46,703 nucleotides of DNA from Alphaproteobacteria bacterium (GCA_031291395.1 JARLJD010000113.1:1-46703), one strand, 5' to 3'; numbered from the stretch's first letter, positions 17,326 through 28,765 are shown. Program-made: numbers and translations. The notes: generated by a model not told the origin, from the sequence alone.

Positions 17326-17443
17326 CCCCTCTCCCCCTCTTAGGGGGAGAGGGTTAGGGTGAGGGGGGACTCGGGAATTATACCCCAACCGCCCCCCTCA
17401 CCCCGCCCCTCTCCCCCCAAGAGGGGGGAGAGGGAGTCCCCTC
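17326..17443. repeat. composite CCCTCTCCCCC palindrome downstream of murC
   Basis: Hairpin CCCCTCTCCCCC/GGGGGAGAGGG followed by TTAGGGTGAGGGGGG, then the inverted copy CCCCCCTCACCCC and CCCCTCTCCCCCC/GGGGGGAGAGGG. Same architecture as 19796-19999, 44741-44940 and 46065-46262. Likely to act as the murC terminator region. Confidence 0.9.
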
Positions 17444-17479
17444 AGCTTTGGGTTGCCAATCGAGTCCCTTATTTTTCTT

Positions 17480-17782
17480 TTACAAAACCGCACGCGCGTT
17501 TGCGCCGACATCCTCTGCGATCACCACAAGATAGGCCAAATCTTCAGCTTCGCGCCAGCGGCGGCAGGCTTCGGCTGTGCGTCTTGTTTCGTGTTCCGGC
17601 GTGGAAAGGGGGTTGCTGAGTAGGCGAAGATATTCCTCGTGCGCAGATTCGGCTCGAACTTCAAGCCAACTTTGCAGATGGTCAATGTCGATCTCGTCAA
17701 GCTCGGACGGCGTCAGCGCATTGCGAATGCGCAGCGAGACGTGAGCGCCATAGCGTTGGAGCAACTGCTCATATGTTAAAAT
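17480..17782 (-). CDS. small unrecognised protein, probable ATT start
   Basis: About 100 residues, helical, no membrane segment, not recognised. Internally plausible protein: LRIRNALTPSELDEIDIDHLQSW and a Cys/Arg-rich middle (RRTAEACRRWREAEDLAYLVV). The frame is open back to GGGGAGG-AACTC-ATT; starting at ATT gives (M)LTYEQLLQRYG, which reads naturally, whereas the first conventional codon is TTG six codons later (17764) without a ribosome-binding site. The gene lies downstream of and on the same strand as the 69-residue gene at 17839, 56 bases apart. Confidence 0.6.
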   Translation of the reverse strand: MLTYEQLLQRYGAHVSLRIRNALTPSELDEIDIDHLQSWLEVRAESAHEEYLRLLSNPLSTPEHETRRTAEACRRWREAEDLAYLVVIAEDVGANARAVL

Positions 17783-17811
17783 GAGTTCCTCCCCTTTGTT
17801 GCAAGAGCGCG

Positions 17812-17828
17812 TGTAGGCAGCTCCTACA
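17812..17828. repeat. short hairpin related to the REP-like family
   Basis: TGTAGG-CAGC-TCCTACA, a minimal version of the outer arms of the GTAGGAGC elements nearby, between the two small unknown genes. Confidence 0.5.
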
Positions 17829-17838
17829 AAAAATATGA

Positions 17839-18048
17839 TTAATGCCTCGTTTGATAACGGATATTTTCCTTCATTGCCGACATAACATTGCGTAATCGAT
17901 CTTCATCCGAGAGCCGTGATACGCAAAGCTCCGGTATTCCTTCAAATTGCTCAAGCGTACGCAAAATGGCGCGCGCGTTGTCCAAACCGAAGCGGTCTTC
18001 CAACTCGACAAAATCAAGACTCTCGAAAGCAAATGTATTGTTTTTCAT
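17839..18048 (-). CDS. small unrecognised protein (69 residues)
   Basis: Starts at MKNNTFAFES with AGAGGAG seven bases upstream. The protein is acidic and helical (LEDRFGLDNARAILRTLEQFEGIPELCVSRLSDEDRLRNVMSAMKENI), with no membrane segment. I do not recognise it; the mixture of short acidic helices would suit a small regulator or antitoxin-like protein, but nothing proves this. Followed by the 100-residue gene at 17480. Confidence 0.6.
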   Translation of the reverse strand: MKNNTFAFESLDFVELEDRFGLDNARAILRTLEQFEGIPELCVSRLSDEDRLRNVMSAMKENIRYQTRH

Positions 18049-18164
18049 AAGCTCTCCTCTTATGCTCCCGCTTCGTTTGGCCGCCAAAAATTACCTTTGT
18101 TGATTATGACTATCACAGATACCATTTTCGGACAATAACCTACCTATTATTTGTTGTAAAGGGC

Positions 18165-18204
18165 AAAAAAGGGGGACGATCATTTTTTTCGTCCCCTCTT
18201 TTTT
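18165..18204. terminator. bidirectional intrinsic terminator
   Basis: GGGGACGA and TCGTCCCC form a perfect 8-bp stem around a T-rich loop. The stem is followed by TCTTTTTT on the plus strand and CTTTTTTG on the minus strand, so it can stop transcription either way. It lies about 140 bases after the ferredoxin gene stop. Confidence 0.75.
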
Positions 18205-18231
18205 ACTGCAGAACGGCACAAGTCGCGCTTA

Positions 18232-18305
18232 TTCGTGGAGCGGCTTCCTAGCCACGACCACTTGTTTTTATGTCACTAGTCGCGGCTGGAAGCCGCTCCT
18301 ACGAA
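18232..18305. repeat. REP-like composite palindrome (TCGTAGGAGCGGC family)
   Basis: TTCGTGGAGCGGCTTCC... pairs with ...GGAAGCCGCTCCTACGAA, and the right half is itself a hairpin (CGCGGCTGGAAGCCGC). It closely resembles the element at 27932-28004. Downstream of the ferredoxin gene. Confidence 0.85.
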
Positions 18306-18342
18306 CATCACAATTCGCTCCTACAAAAGATATATTTAAGCG

Positions 18343-18657
18343 TCAAATGGATCCCGCCGCCAATTTGACCTTCAGCCCGTCAAGGTCTTTGGTGAAAACG
18401 ATTTGGCAGGCGAGGCGCGAATCCGGCGTGACGTCGAACGTGCCGTCGAGCATGCCGATTTCTTCTTCGCCGGGCTCGGGAAGCTTGGCCTTCCACGCGG
18501 GATCGACGTAAACGTGGCAGGTCGCGCAGGCGCACGATCCGCCGCATTGCGCCAGAATGGGAATCCCGCCTTCGCGGATAATTTCCATCAGCGTCCATTC
18601 CTCGGTCGCTTCCAGCTCGTGTTCTTTGCCTTCCATATCGGTCAGATAGACTTTCAT
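18343..18657 (-). CDS. 2Fe-2S ferredoxin (adrenodoxin type)
   Basis: A 104-residue soluble electron carrier. The cluster ligands follow the adrenodoxin spacing C38-x5-C44-x2-C47 with C84 in LACQI; an extra cysteine C42 is present. The family serves iron-sulfur assembly (Fdx), cytochromes P450 or other oxygenases. Its gene is 23 bases downstream of a ferredoxin-NADP reductase on the same strand, so the two probably form a complete NADPH-to-ferredoxin pair. No isc or suf genes adjoin it. Confidence 0.92.
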   Translation of the reverse strand: MKVYLTDMEGKEHELEATEEWTLMEIIREGGIPILAQCGGSCACATCHVYVDPAWKAKLPEPGEEEIGMLDGTFDVTPDSRLACQIVFTKDLDGLKVKLAAGSI

Positions 18658-18680
18658 TTTTGTTCTTCCTGTGTTGGTCG

Positions 18681-19999
<1,319 letters not shown>

Positions 20000-20100
20000 C
20001 GGCACCGCTTAGCTTAAAGGCTCCCCTTTTCCTCAATCAAGCGTCTTTAGCCGAAGGAGGGCGCGGCATCAAGTGTTTCGCGCAAGAGGGAAATAAACGT

Positions 20101-20763
20101 TTAATTTTCTGCGATAACGACCGGATCTTTGTCGATCTTCGTATAGAAACCCGTGACGTTCGACAAGAAAAAGACCGCGAGCGCAAGGATCAGGAAACCG
20201 TTGTGCGTCGCCAGCGCCAAACCGGCATTGGACAGATAAGCGCCTACCAACAACGTCGGCGCGAGTTTCAGGAACATGTTTGCCGTTTTCTGTTCCCTCA
20301 CAAAATCGGCAAGCGCGTAAGAACCGCATCCCGCCACAATGCACAGCCCCAACATCATCTGGGAGGTAGAGGCCAAAGAGGATCCCCGCGCAAAAACCGC
20401 ATCCGTCAGCAATCCGACTCCGTTCATGCACAGCATTGCGAATGGCACGCCCACAGGCTTGGCGCGCGCCAAACTCTGCGCTTTTTCAGGCATAGACCGC
20501 AAGGCGCGTTGGGCAAAGGCGCGCATCCTCAGAATGATCCGCGAAATAACGCCGGATTCGCAAGCGATATGCCGCGCCTGATCATCGCCATAGGCCAGCA
20601 AAACCATATGCGCCAGCATCGCGAACGCAGCCCCCGATAATTTCGGCGGACTGACCCACCCCTTCGCCGCAAAAGCGAACCCAAGATAACAAAGATCGCC
20701 GACGATATTGCACAAAGCCATAATCGAAAAAGGATGCGCGCGGAGATAACGGAAAAAGGACAT
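20101..20763 (-). CDS. integral membrane protein of unknown function
   Basis: A 220-residue protein starting MSFFRYLRAHPFSIMALCN, with about six hydrophobic segments (for example AFAMLAHMVLLAYG, MLGLCIVAGCGSYALA, LAPTLLVGAYLSNAGLALA, FLILALAVFFLSNVTGFY). Not recognised. It begins 15 bases after the crotonase stop on the same strand and so is probably co-transcribed. The frame continues far upstream inside the crotonase gene, but that part is its shadow. Confidence 0.75.
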   Translation of the reverse strand: MSFFRYLRAHPFSIMALCNIVGDLCYLGFAFAAKGWVSPPKLSGAAFAMLAHMVLLAYGDDQARHIACESGVISRIILRMRAFAQRALRSMPEKAQSLARAKPVGVPFAMLCMNGVGLLTDAVFARGSSLASTSQMMLGLCIVAGCGSYALADFVREQKTANMFLKLAPTLLVGAYLSNAGLALATHNGFLILALAVFFLSNVTGFYTKIDKDPVVIAEN

Positions 20764-20777
20764 GGGTCTAACCGCGT

Positions 20778-21563
20778 TCACGCCCCCGTATACTTCGGCT
20801 CGCGCTTGGCGGCGTGGGCTTTGATGGCTTCGTGGAAATCGAAGGTTTTGACGCCGACATTCCAGAACGTGGCTTCCAACGACAATTGGGCGTTCAAATC
20901 CTGATCGAACGCCTTGTCGATAAGCCTTTTGGTCGCGCCATAAATGCGCGTCGGGCCGGCGGCGAGTTTTTCCGCCAAAGCGAAGGATGAGGCTTGCAAG
21001 GCATCGTTGGCGACAACTTTGTTGACCAGCCCCCATCTTTCCGCCGCCTCGGCAGAAAAATCCTCGCTAAGCATAAGAATCTCGCTCGCCCGCGCCGATC
21101 CGACCTTACGGGGAAGAAAATGGGTCGCGCCGCCGTCCGGCACCATCGCATGCGGCGTATAGCCCGCGTTAAAAACTGTTCGCTGCGTCGCGACCACAAA
21201 ATCGCTGGCGAGCATGAAGCTGAACCCCGCCCCCGTCACGCGACCATCGACGGCGGCGATGACCGGCCTTTCCATCGCCTGAAATTCGCGGATAGCGGTG
21301 TAGAAAAACTGCACTTTCAGAAAAATTTGTTCCTGAATGGCGTTGGCGTCGCCCAGAAAAACCTTCATATCGTGGCCATTCATGAAAGCGTCGCCCGCGC
21401 CGCGCAAGAGAACGGCGCGCAAAGCCCTGTCCTCGCTTACCGCCTTGAGCTTCTCATGCAGCATCTTCGCCATTGACGCGGTCAAGGCATTGCCTTCCTG
21501 AGGACGGTTGAAGGTAATGACGAGAACGGCGCCGCGCGTCTCGAAAAGAATTTCTGCTTCCAT
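20778..21563 (-). CDS. enoyl-CoA hydratase/isomerase family protein
   Basis: A 261-residue crotonase-fold enzyme acting on an acyl-CoA. Oxyanion-hole segments NGHDMKVF and DGRVTGAGFSFMLASD; the active-site stretch is VPDGGATHFLPRKVG, which resembles PaaG-type isomerases (PDGGxTxxLPR) rather than the Glu of classical hydratases, so an isomerase is possible. Substrate cannot be read. Followed 15 bases later by a membrane protein gene. Confidence 0.9.
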   Translation of the reverse strand: MEAEILFETRGAVLVITFNRPQEGNALTASMAKMLHEKLKAVSEDRALRAVLLRGAGDAFMNGHDMKVFLGDANAIQEQIFLKVQFFYTAIREFQAMERPVIAAVDGRVTGAGFSFMLASDFVVATQRTVFNAGYTPHAMVPDGGATHFLPRKVGSARASEILMLSEDFSAEAAERWGLVNKVVANDALQASSFALAEKLAAGPTRIYGATKRLIDKAFDQDLNAQLSLEATFWNVGVKTFDFHEAIKAHAAKREPKYTGA

Positions 21564-21637
21564 GGCTTTCTCTCCTAAAAGAAGGCCAGTTTACCCCATG
21601 CTCTTGCGACCGCAAGGTAAATTCGTTAACATTCCCT

Positions 21638-21832
21638 ATGACCTTTCTTCGTGAAATTCTGATGGAAACGAAACGCATCGGCGCGATACAGCGCATCGCC
21701 GCCGTTGACGCCGACAGCGGCACCGAAGTCGTCTTCCAAGCCCCTGCGTCCGCCAGTCCCGAAGAAATCCGCCGCATCGCCGCGAGCAAGCTGCGGTATG
21801 TGATGGAGAAAAAGGAAAAGGCGGCGCGTTAG
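21638..21832 (+). CDS. small conserved-looking protein (64 residues)
   Basis: Reads MTFLREILMETKRIGAIQR... with IAAVDADSGTEVVFQAPA and a C-terminal helix EEIRRIAASKLRYVMEKK. The beta-rich start and the SGTEV...AP pattern resemble a small alphaproteobacterial family often found alone. I cannot name it with certainty. An internal ATG (METKRIG) is an alternative start. Divergent from the crotonase gene, and only 10 bases before the toxin-antitoxin promoter. Confidence 0.6.
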   Translation: MTFLREILMETKRIGAIQRIAAVDADSGTEVVFQAPASASPEEIRRIAASKLRYVMEKKEKAAR

Positions 21833-21841
21833 CGCTTCATA

Positions 21842-21881
21842 TGTGTTGACAATAGCAACACACTTGGCCTATCTTCACGCT
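21842..21881 (+). promoter_or_regulatory. promoter and operator of the toxin-antitoxin operon
   Basis: TTGACA (21846-21851) and TATCTT (21870-21875), 18 bases apart, place the transcription start at or next to the antitoxin ATG at 21882, so the mRNA may be leaderless. The perfect inverted repeat TGTGTTG-N7-CAACACA (21842-21862) overlaps the -35 box, the expected position for autorepression by a ribbon-helix-helix antitoxin. Confidence 0.65.
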
Positions 21882-22167
21882 ATGAGACAGGAAGGTCAAA
21901 CCAAAGCCGAGGTCAACATCCATCTGCGCGCCCGCGTAGGCGATAAGGATTTCATCGACCAAATGGCGGGAATTGTCGGGCTTAACCGTTCGCAATTCAT
22001 GATGATGTCGGCGTTGAAAGAAGCTAGAAATATCATGCTTGACCAGACGACCCTTTCCGCCGATGCGAAAGCCTTTCAGAAAGTTATGAACTGGATGGAC
22101 AAAACGGCCTCGCCCAAAGAGATTAAAGGCATGAAACGGCTTCTGGCGGCGAAGGCGTTCCGGCAAG

Positions 22168-22175
<8 letters not shown>
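21882..22175 (+). CDS. DUF1778-type (TacA-like) antitoxin
   Basis: A 97-residue protein beginning MRQEGQTKAEVNIHLRARVG. The N-terminal half has the ribbon-helix-helix pattern of DUF1778 antitoxins (beta-strand EVNIHLRA, helix DKDFIDQMAGIVG, LNRSQFMMMSALKEA); the C-terminal tail would wrap and neutralise the toxin. There is no ribosome-binding site before the ATG, in keeping with a leaderless message. It overlaps the toxin gene by eight bases. Expected to bind the operator at 21842-21862. Confidence 0.85.
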
Positions 22176-23686
<1,511 letters not shown>

Positions 23687-23760
23687 ACTTTAACCGTTCG
23701 TTATCTATTTATGTGCCATAAGATCTGCGTCGAATTAACTCGTTCGGTGGGGATTTTATT

Positions 23761-24795
23761 ATGCGCGTTGCGACAAAACTGGTTTTGAACCTGACCGTTT
23801 CCGCTCTGGCGCTACCCCTCGCGCAAGGAGCGCGGGCGGATAGCTTTTACCAGCCCTATTACTATAACCGCGACAATATTCAGTTTGCAAATATCGCGCC
23901 TCCGCTTCAAGTCATTCCGCCACAGCCAGAATCTTCCGCCGCCCAGCAAGCAACGGTGGCGCGCACGGACAATTACCAGTTTGCCGTGACGGACAATGCG
24001 AACTCCGCGCCTTATGTCGCGCCTGTGATCAAAGCGCCTGTCTTGGCAAGGGGCATTGATGCGATTCGCGGTTCCGACAACGCCGTTTGGCTTTCGACCG
24101 GCGCGTCGTTTCTGAACTATAAAGAAGCTCTATCGCCCATGACAGACGGCGAGCGCGGCTGGCTTCCCTCTTTCGCTGCGGGAGCCAGCTATATGAATCC
24201 GAACAACTGGTATTTTGTTGGCGAAGGCAGCATTTCTTTCGGAGACGCTCCCTATAACGGCGCGCTAGAAAATATACAGACGGGACAGGAAACGCCCTAC
24301 AGCGACTGGACGCATGAGACAGTTATCAATGTCGACGGCAAGGTCGGAAAGGGTTTCGCCTTGAACGACAACAGCATGCTGATTCCTTATGGTGAACTCG
24401 GCATGCGCTTTTGGGATCGCGATATTAAGGGCGCATACGGATATGTCGAGGATTACAGCCAATTCGACGCGCTCGGTGGCCTGATGTTTCAAATCACGCC
24501 GATTGACCGGCTGATCCTGTCGGCTTACGGATCGTACGGTCTGACTTTTGCCGGAAAGATGAATACGCAGGCGACGGATCTTCATCTCGGCAGCGCTGGC
24601 ATGTACAAGGTTGGTGGCAAAGTCAGCTATGCGCTGACACCGCGCATCGATCTCTTCACGACGCTCGACTTCGACCATTTCCGCAACGTCAACAGCGGTG
24701 AGGAACCGGATTACGAGATAGGGTACTATATTATGGAGCCATCCAGCTTCACGAACGAAACGACCACGCGCATTGGCGTCGCGTACCGGTATTAG
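23761..24795 (+). CDS. outer-membrane beta-barrel protein of unknown function
   Basis: A 344-residue protein with a signal peptide ending near AQGARA-DS, a Pro/Gln-rich linker (PPLQVIPPQPESS), then a region of alternating hydrophobic residues rich in Tyr, Gly and Asn (VWLSTGASFLNY, NWYFVGEGSISFGD, LIPYGELGMRFWDRD), ending RIGVAYRY with the C-terminal aromatic residue typical of barrels. Not a recognised porin. GGGGATTTTATT precedes the ATG. The stop overlaps that of the convergent phosphatase gene by four bases. Confidence 0.7.
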   Translation: MRVATKLVLNLTVSALALPLAQGARADSFYQPYYYNRDNIQFANIAPPLQVIPPQPESSAAQQATVARTDNYQFAVTDNANSAPYVAPVIKAPVLARGIDAIRGSDNAVWLSTGASFLNYKEALSPMTDGERGWLPSFAAGASYMNPNNWYFVGEGSISFGDAPYNGALENIQTGQETPYSDWTHETVINVDGKVGKGFALNDNSMLIPYGELGMRFWDRDIKGAYGYVEDYSQFDALGGLMFQITPIDRLILSAYGSYGLTFAGKMNTQATDLHLGSAGMYKVGGKVSYALTPRIDLFTTLDFDHFRNVNSGEEPDYEIGYYIMEPSSFTNETTTRIGVAYRY

Positions 24796-25655
24796 ACTGA
24801 ATCCATTTCCGCAAAAACCCCAAGCGCGGGCTTGAAGGCGGTGTGAAGGCTTTCCCATTCTTTAGGATCGGAAGCCACAATTAGCCCGCATTTGTCATCT
24901 TGCATCGCATACGGCTTGCCAAGGAAATCGGCGGCATAGCCTCCGGCTTCGGCAAGCAAGAACAGCCCGGGTATGTGATCCCACGGTTTTATCCGGCGAT
25001 AGATCAGAAAGGACGCGCGCGGCGCGACGCTGTTGGCAAAGACAATATCGCCCGTGAACAACCGCGCATAATCGAAGGCCGAAGCCGTGCCTATCCCCAA
25101 AGCCGGTAAAGCCGCCGCGACGAATGCTGCCTCCGGTTTGTCCAGAACCGCCCTGAGTTTCGAGCCGATAAGTGCTAATTTAGGAAGCGCAGGATCGCGT
25201 CCGGCCAAACGCATTTTCCTGCCGTTCAGCCAGACGCCGCTGCCCTGCTCCGCCGTCAGCGTATGCCCCGTATGGGGATCGTGAATCCACGCCGCCAACG
25301 TTTGCTTGCGCCGAACCAGCGCCACCATCACGCCGAATTCGGGACGACCGGCAATAAAATTGCTGGTGCCGTCGATGGGGTCGATCACCCAGACATCCTG
25401 ATTGCCGGAAAAGTTTGAAAGAATGGAGGGATCTCTCGCGCAGCCCTCCTCGCCGACAAAAATACTGCCCGGAAGAAGGCTTGAAAGCCGCGTGATCAGC
25501 ATGGTCTCCGCCGCTTTGTCGGCCACGGTCACCGGATCGTTCACCCCCTTCATTTCGATGTCGCCCTGCGCCAGCTTGCGAAAATGCGGCATAATCTCGG
25601 CGGCGGCAACTTCGGCGATGATGGTTTCGACGGCGGAAATGCTGATGTGAGTCAT
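24792..25655 (-). CDS. inositol monophosphatase / 3'(2'),5'-bisphosphate nucleotidase family phosphatase
   Basis: A Mg-dependent phosphatase of 287 residues. Metal-binding motifs FVGEEG, DPIDGTSNF and PWDHIPG are all present. Histidinol-phosphate phosphatase, IMP-ase and CysQ-type nucleotidase share them, so the substrate stays open. Its start overlaps the asparaginase-like stop by four bases; it is the last gene of the hfq operon. Confidence 0.88.
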   Translation of the reverse strand: MTHISISAVETIIAEVAAAEIMPHFRKLAQGDIEMKGVNDPVTVADKAAETMLITRLSSLLPGSIFVGEEGCARDPSILSNFSGNQDVWVIDPIDGTSNFIAGRPEFGVMVALVRRKQTLAAWIHDPHTGHTLTAEQGSGVWLNGRKMRLAGRDPALPKLALIGSKLRAVLDKPEAAFVAAALPALGIGTASAFDYARLFTGDIVFANSVAPRASFLIYRRIKPWDHIPGLFLLAEAGGYAADFLGKPYAMQDDKCGLIVASDPKEWESLHTAFKPALGVFAEMDSV

Positions 25656-26260
25656 TGATTGCTCTCCTGATTTGCAAGAAGATAAAGCCTGTCCCTGCGC
25701 ATGTTGGCAAGATCGTGTATTTTCCCGTATTTCTTCGGCGTGAAGGGGTACAGCCGCGGGCTCCAGCCGGTTTGCGCCTGAACATCGTCATAATCGCACA
25801 GAACAATGTAAACGCCGCTTTTCAGCGAATACGACAATTGCGAGAGCGCAAAGGGGATAGTAAGAAACCCGTCCGATTCCGGCCCGCAGCTTATAGCCAC
25901 CATAGAGCCGGTTAAAACAACAATCTTGTCTCGCAGAGCGCAAGAGGATTCCCGTTGATCATAAAAGAATTCCGCCGTCTGTAAAATCGTATCCGTGCCG
26001 TGGGTAATAAGAATGCGATTTTCTTGCGCCTGCTCGATTTTTTGCAGTATGCCGCGCCGATATTCCTCATTGATAAAATTTGAATCGCGCTGTTCCAGCG
26101 TAATGATACGCAAACCATATTGGCTGAATTCTCTTTCCAGAATAGTTCGGACAACATCCGTTCCCTTGGGCGGCATCGTTTTAAAAATCGGCTGGCGATA
26201 AATATCATCATACGGCATTGCGCCGATTGTTCCGCCTGTCGTGATAACAAGAACGCTCAT
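25652..26260 (-). CDS. short asparaginase-like protein (N-terminal domain only)
   Basis: At 202 residues it holds only the N-terminal domain of the roughly 330-residue asparaginase fold. It keeps TTGGTIG with the nucleophile threonine, THGTDT with the second catalytic threonine and aspartate, and LTGSM. The C-terminal domain, which completes the active site across the dimer in classical enzymes, is absent, with no trace of it downstream. Overlaps hflX and the phosphatase gene by four bases each side. Function as an amidase is therefore uncertain. Confidence 0.85.
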   Translation of the reverse strand: MSVLVITTGGTIGAMPYDDIYRQPIFKTMPPKGTDVVRTILEREFSQYGLRIITLEQRDSNFINEEYRRGILQKIEQAQENRILITHGTDTILQTAEFFYDQRESSCALRDKIVVLTGSMVAISCGPESDGFLTIPFALSQLSYSLKSGVYIVLCDYDDVQAQTGWSPRLYPFTPKKYGKIHDLANMRRDRLYLLANQESNQ

Positions 26261-27612
26261 TTTTTGAACTTGCTTTCAAACCGCCCATAATCCGCCGCAT
26301 CAAGCTCAACCTTCAACCGCGCTTTCGTCTTCGTGTCGCGGCGTTCGATGATTTTGCCATGCGCATGCAGCCACGACAAGGCCGCCCCGTCGGAAAGAGA
26401 AACGACAAATTCATAGGCGCGATGCTGCGCCGACAGGCGCTTTTCGATCATTTTAAGCAAAGACGGAATCCCCTCGCCCGTCACAGCCGAAACGCCGATC
26501 AAACCGCCGCGCGCCTCCTGCCGCAGCCCTTCAACAGGCAAAGCGCGGCCTGACTCTTCGGATATGCGCGCAACATATTCGGCAAGGAATAGGCGCTCTT
26601 CCGGCGGCAGAAGATCGATCTTGTTTTGAACTTCGATCAATCTTTTGTCATCGCCGCCGATGCCAAGATCGGCCAAAACATTCATCACCGCGTCGCGCTG
26701 ATCGCGCGTGTCGGGATGCGCAATGTCGCGCACATGCAAGATCACGTCGGCCAGCTGCACCTCCTCCAGCGTGGCGCGAAAGGCCTCGATCAAGTGCGTC
26801 GGAAGATCCGAGATAAAACCGACCGTGTCGGATAAAACGACTTCATGCCCGCCCGGCAATTTCATGCCGCGCATCGTAGGATCCAACGTCGCGAACAGCA
26901 TATCGCGCACCAGCACGTCCGCGCCCGTTAACCGGTTGAACAGGGTCGATTTTCCGGCGTTGGTGTAACCGACCAGCGCAACAGTCGGATGCTCGGCTCG
27001 TTGCCGCGCGTCGCGTTGCATGCCGCGCGTGCGGCGCACAGTCTCCAAATCCTGCTTCAGGCGCGTGATGCGCTGCTCGATCAGGCGGCGATCGGTTTCC
27101 AATTGCGATTCGCCCGGCCCGCCCAGAAAACCGAAGCCGCCGCGCTGCCGCTCCAAATGCGTCCACGAACGGATCAGGCGCGATTTCTGGTAATTCAATG
27201 CCGCCAGTTCGACCTGCAACTGCCCCTCGCGCGTGCGGGCGCGGTCGCCGAAAATCTCAAGAATCAATCCGGTACGATCGATGACTTTGCATTTCAGCTC
27301 GCGCTCCAGATTGCGCTGCTGCACCGGAGTCAAAACATGATTGACAACGGCGAGGATGATTTGTTCTTCGCCGACGATGCGGGCGAAATTTTCGACCTGC
27401 CCCTTGCCGAACAAAGTCGCGGGAACAGTATGCGAAAGCGCCACGGTCAAGGCATACGCGACTTCCAGATCGATCGCGTGCGCCAAGCCGATCGTCTCCG
27501 CCAAAGCGCCGTCATCGACGCGGCGCGAACGATCGGATTTCAGAACCGGATTCAAAACCAAAGCGCGTTCGCCGTGGCGGATGCCAGCTATGTCGGTATA
27601 GGCCCCCGTCAC
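26257..27612 (-). CDS. hflX: GTPase HflX
   Basis: Ribosome-associated GTPase that splits stalled or heat-damaged ribosomes. The 451-residue protein has the N-terminal HflX domain ([24 protein letters not shown]), the coiled linker with [13 protein letters not shown], and the G domain: [22 protein letters not shown], and NKID. A GTG start overlaps the hfq stop (GTGA). The hfq-hflX order is the classical one. Confidence 0.96.
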   Translation of the reverse strand: MTGAYTDIAGIRHGERALVLNPVLKSDRSRRVDDGALAETIGLAHAIDLEVAYALTVALSHTVPATLFGKGQVENFARIVGEEQIILAVVNHVLTPVQQRNLERELKCKVIDRTGLILEIFGDRARTREGQLQVELAALNYQKSRLIRSWTHLERQRGGFGFLGGPGESQLETDRRLIEQRITRLKQDLETVRRTRGMQRDARQRAEHPTVALVGYTNAGKSTLFNRLTGADVLVRDMLFATLDPTMRGMKLPGGHEVVLSDTVGFISDLPTHLIEAFRATLEEVQLADVILHVRDIAHPDTRDQRDAVMNVLADLGIGGDDKRLIEVQNKIDLLPPEERLFLAEYVARISEESGRALPVEGLRQEARGGLIGVSAVTGEGIPSLLKMIEKRLSAQHRAYEFVVSLSDGAALSWLHAHGKIIERRDTKTKARLKVELDAADYGRFESKFKK

Positions 27613-27863
27613 GCGGCGACATCTTCAGGAGGCTCGCCCCCCTCGAAAAGCTGCACAGGCGCATTGGGCATGATCGTTGAAATTGCGTGTTTATAGACCA
27701 TCTGCACATGCGCCTCGCGCCGCAAAAGCAGCGAGAAATTATCGAACCACGTCACATACCCCTGCAGCTTGACCCCGTTGATAAGAAAAACGGTCGAGGC
27801 GACTTTGTGTTTGCGAAGATGATTCAGAAAAACGTCCTGAAGGTTTTGTTTTGGGTCTGACAT
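27609..27863 (-). CDS. hfq: RNA chaperone Hfq
   Basis: An 84-residue Sm-like protein that pairs small RNAs with mRNAs. Sm1 ([27 protein letters not shown]) with FDNFSLLL and Sm2 with the diagnostic YKHAISTI. First gene of the hfq-hflX-asparaginase-phosphatase operon, each junction overlapping by four bases, so the whole group is probably translated together. Confidence 0.97.
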   Translation of the reverse strand: MSDPKQNLQDVFLNHLRKHKVASTVFLINGVKLQGYVTWFDNFSLLLRREAHVQMVYKHAISTIMPNAPVQLFEGGEPPEDVAA

Positions 27864-27931
27864 GGGGGGAGCCTTTTTTGTTCATGCTTCTCGGTTTTAC
27901 CTCAATTTTCTGAATTTAGGAAACCGATTTA

Positions 27932-28004
27932 TTCGTAAGAGCGGCTTCCAGCCGCGACTGTTGACGTCATAACAAAGGATCGCGGCTGGAAACTGCTCTT
28001 ACGA
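27932..28004. repeat. REP-like composite palindrome (TCGTAAGAGCGGC)
   Basis: TCGTAAGAGCGGC...GCCGCGA and its inverted partner TCGCGGC...GCTCTTACGA, with about 22 bases between. Near-identical in plan to 18232-18305. Upstream of hfq and downstream of the MBL hydrolase gene; it may end the latter's transcript. Confidence 0.88.
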
Positions 28005-28054
28005 GAAAGAGCAGTTTGTGGCGCGGCGCAGCATATGCAATCACAACCGCTTAT

Positions 28055-28765
28055 CTATAAGGATAAATATTGCCCTTCCCGTAACGAAACGAACCCGTTG
28101 CGGAAGACGTCTTGAAAAATTCGTTCAGCGCGTCGGCCTGCGCAATGAGTTGGGGCGACCATTGTGATGCCTTCATTCTTTAGCCCGTTCGCACACTGGC
28201 AAATCTCTGTCGCGTCCGCATGCATCAGATGCAATCCACCGACGACGCCGTAAACGGGCGCGTTAAAAAGCTCTTTCGCTCTTTTGACAATTTCCCAAAT
28301 GCCCGGATGGGAACAACCGACGATGAGAACAAGCCCTTTACCGGATTTTAATGCAAGCGCCTGTTCCGGCAGGGGTTTGCCATTAAACTCCCCCATGATT
28401 TCATCGGTTACAAAAACGCCCGCTTTCACTTCCTTTGCGCCTGCATCCACTATGACACGGCATCCAGCGGCACGCATGCGGTTTTTTGTCGCCTCCGCCG
28501 CGCTGGCAGGAAGATAAACATCAATCCCCGTGCGCTTTTCAAGGAATTGCCAAAGGCCGCCGATATGATCCCAATGATCGTGCGAGATGACAACGGTTTG
28601 AATTTTCGAAGCGTCGATTTTCGCTTGCCGCAATTTTTTGGAAAGGACGCCATAATTCGCGAAGGTATCGAAAAGAACGGTGTCGTCGATCACAAAGGAC
28701 AATCCCCAATATCTTACGCATCGTTGCCACGGGCGGGTGCCAGATGCGATCAGTTTAATGTTCAT
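28055..28765 (-). CDS. MBL-fold metallohydrolase (COG1237-like)
   Basis: A 236-residue beta-lactamase-fold hydrolase. Metal motif SHDHWDHIGG, then GCSHPGIWEIV, GVVGGLHL and PTHCAG, as in the family related to dihydropterin ribofuranosyl-aminobenzene phosphate synthase (COG1237). Real substrate unknown. Its start overlaps the end of the HAD phosphatase gene by 11 bases, so both are expressed together. Confidence 0.88.
   Translation of the reverse strand: MNIKLIASGTRPWQRCVRYWGLSFVIDDTVLFDTFANYGVLSKKLRQAKIDASKIQTVVISHDHWDHIGGLWQFLEKRTGIDVYLPASAAEATKNRMRAAGCRVIVDAGAKEVKAGVFVTDEIMGEFNGKPLPEQALALKSGKGLVLIVGCSHPGIWEIVKRAKELFNAPVYGVVGGLHLMHADATEICQCANGLKNEGITMVAPTHCAGRRAERIFQDVFRNGFVSLREGQYLSL

Noticed and set aside
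20764-21036. 91-residue N-terminal extension of the membrane protein at 20101
   Set aside because: Lies wholly within the crotonase gene in another frame and is Arg-rich shadow sequence; the true start is MSFFRY.
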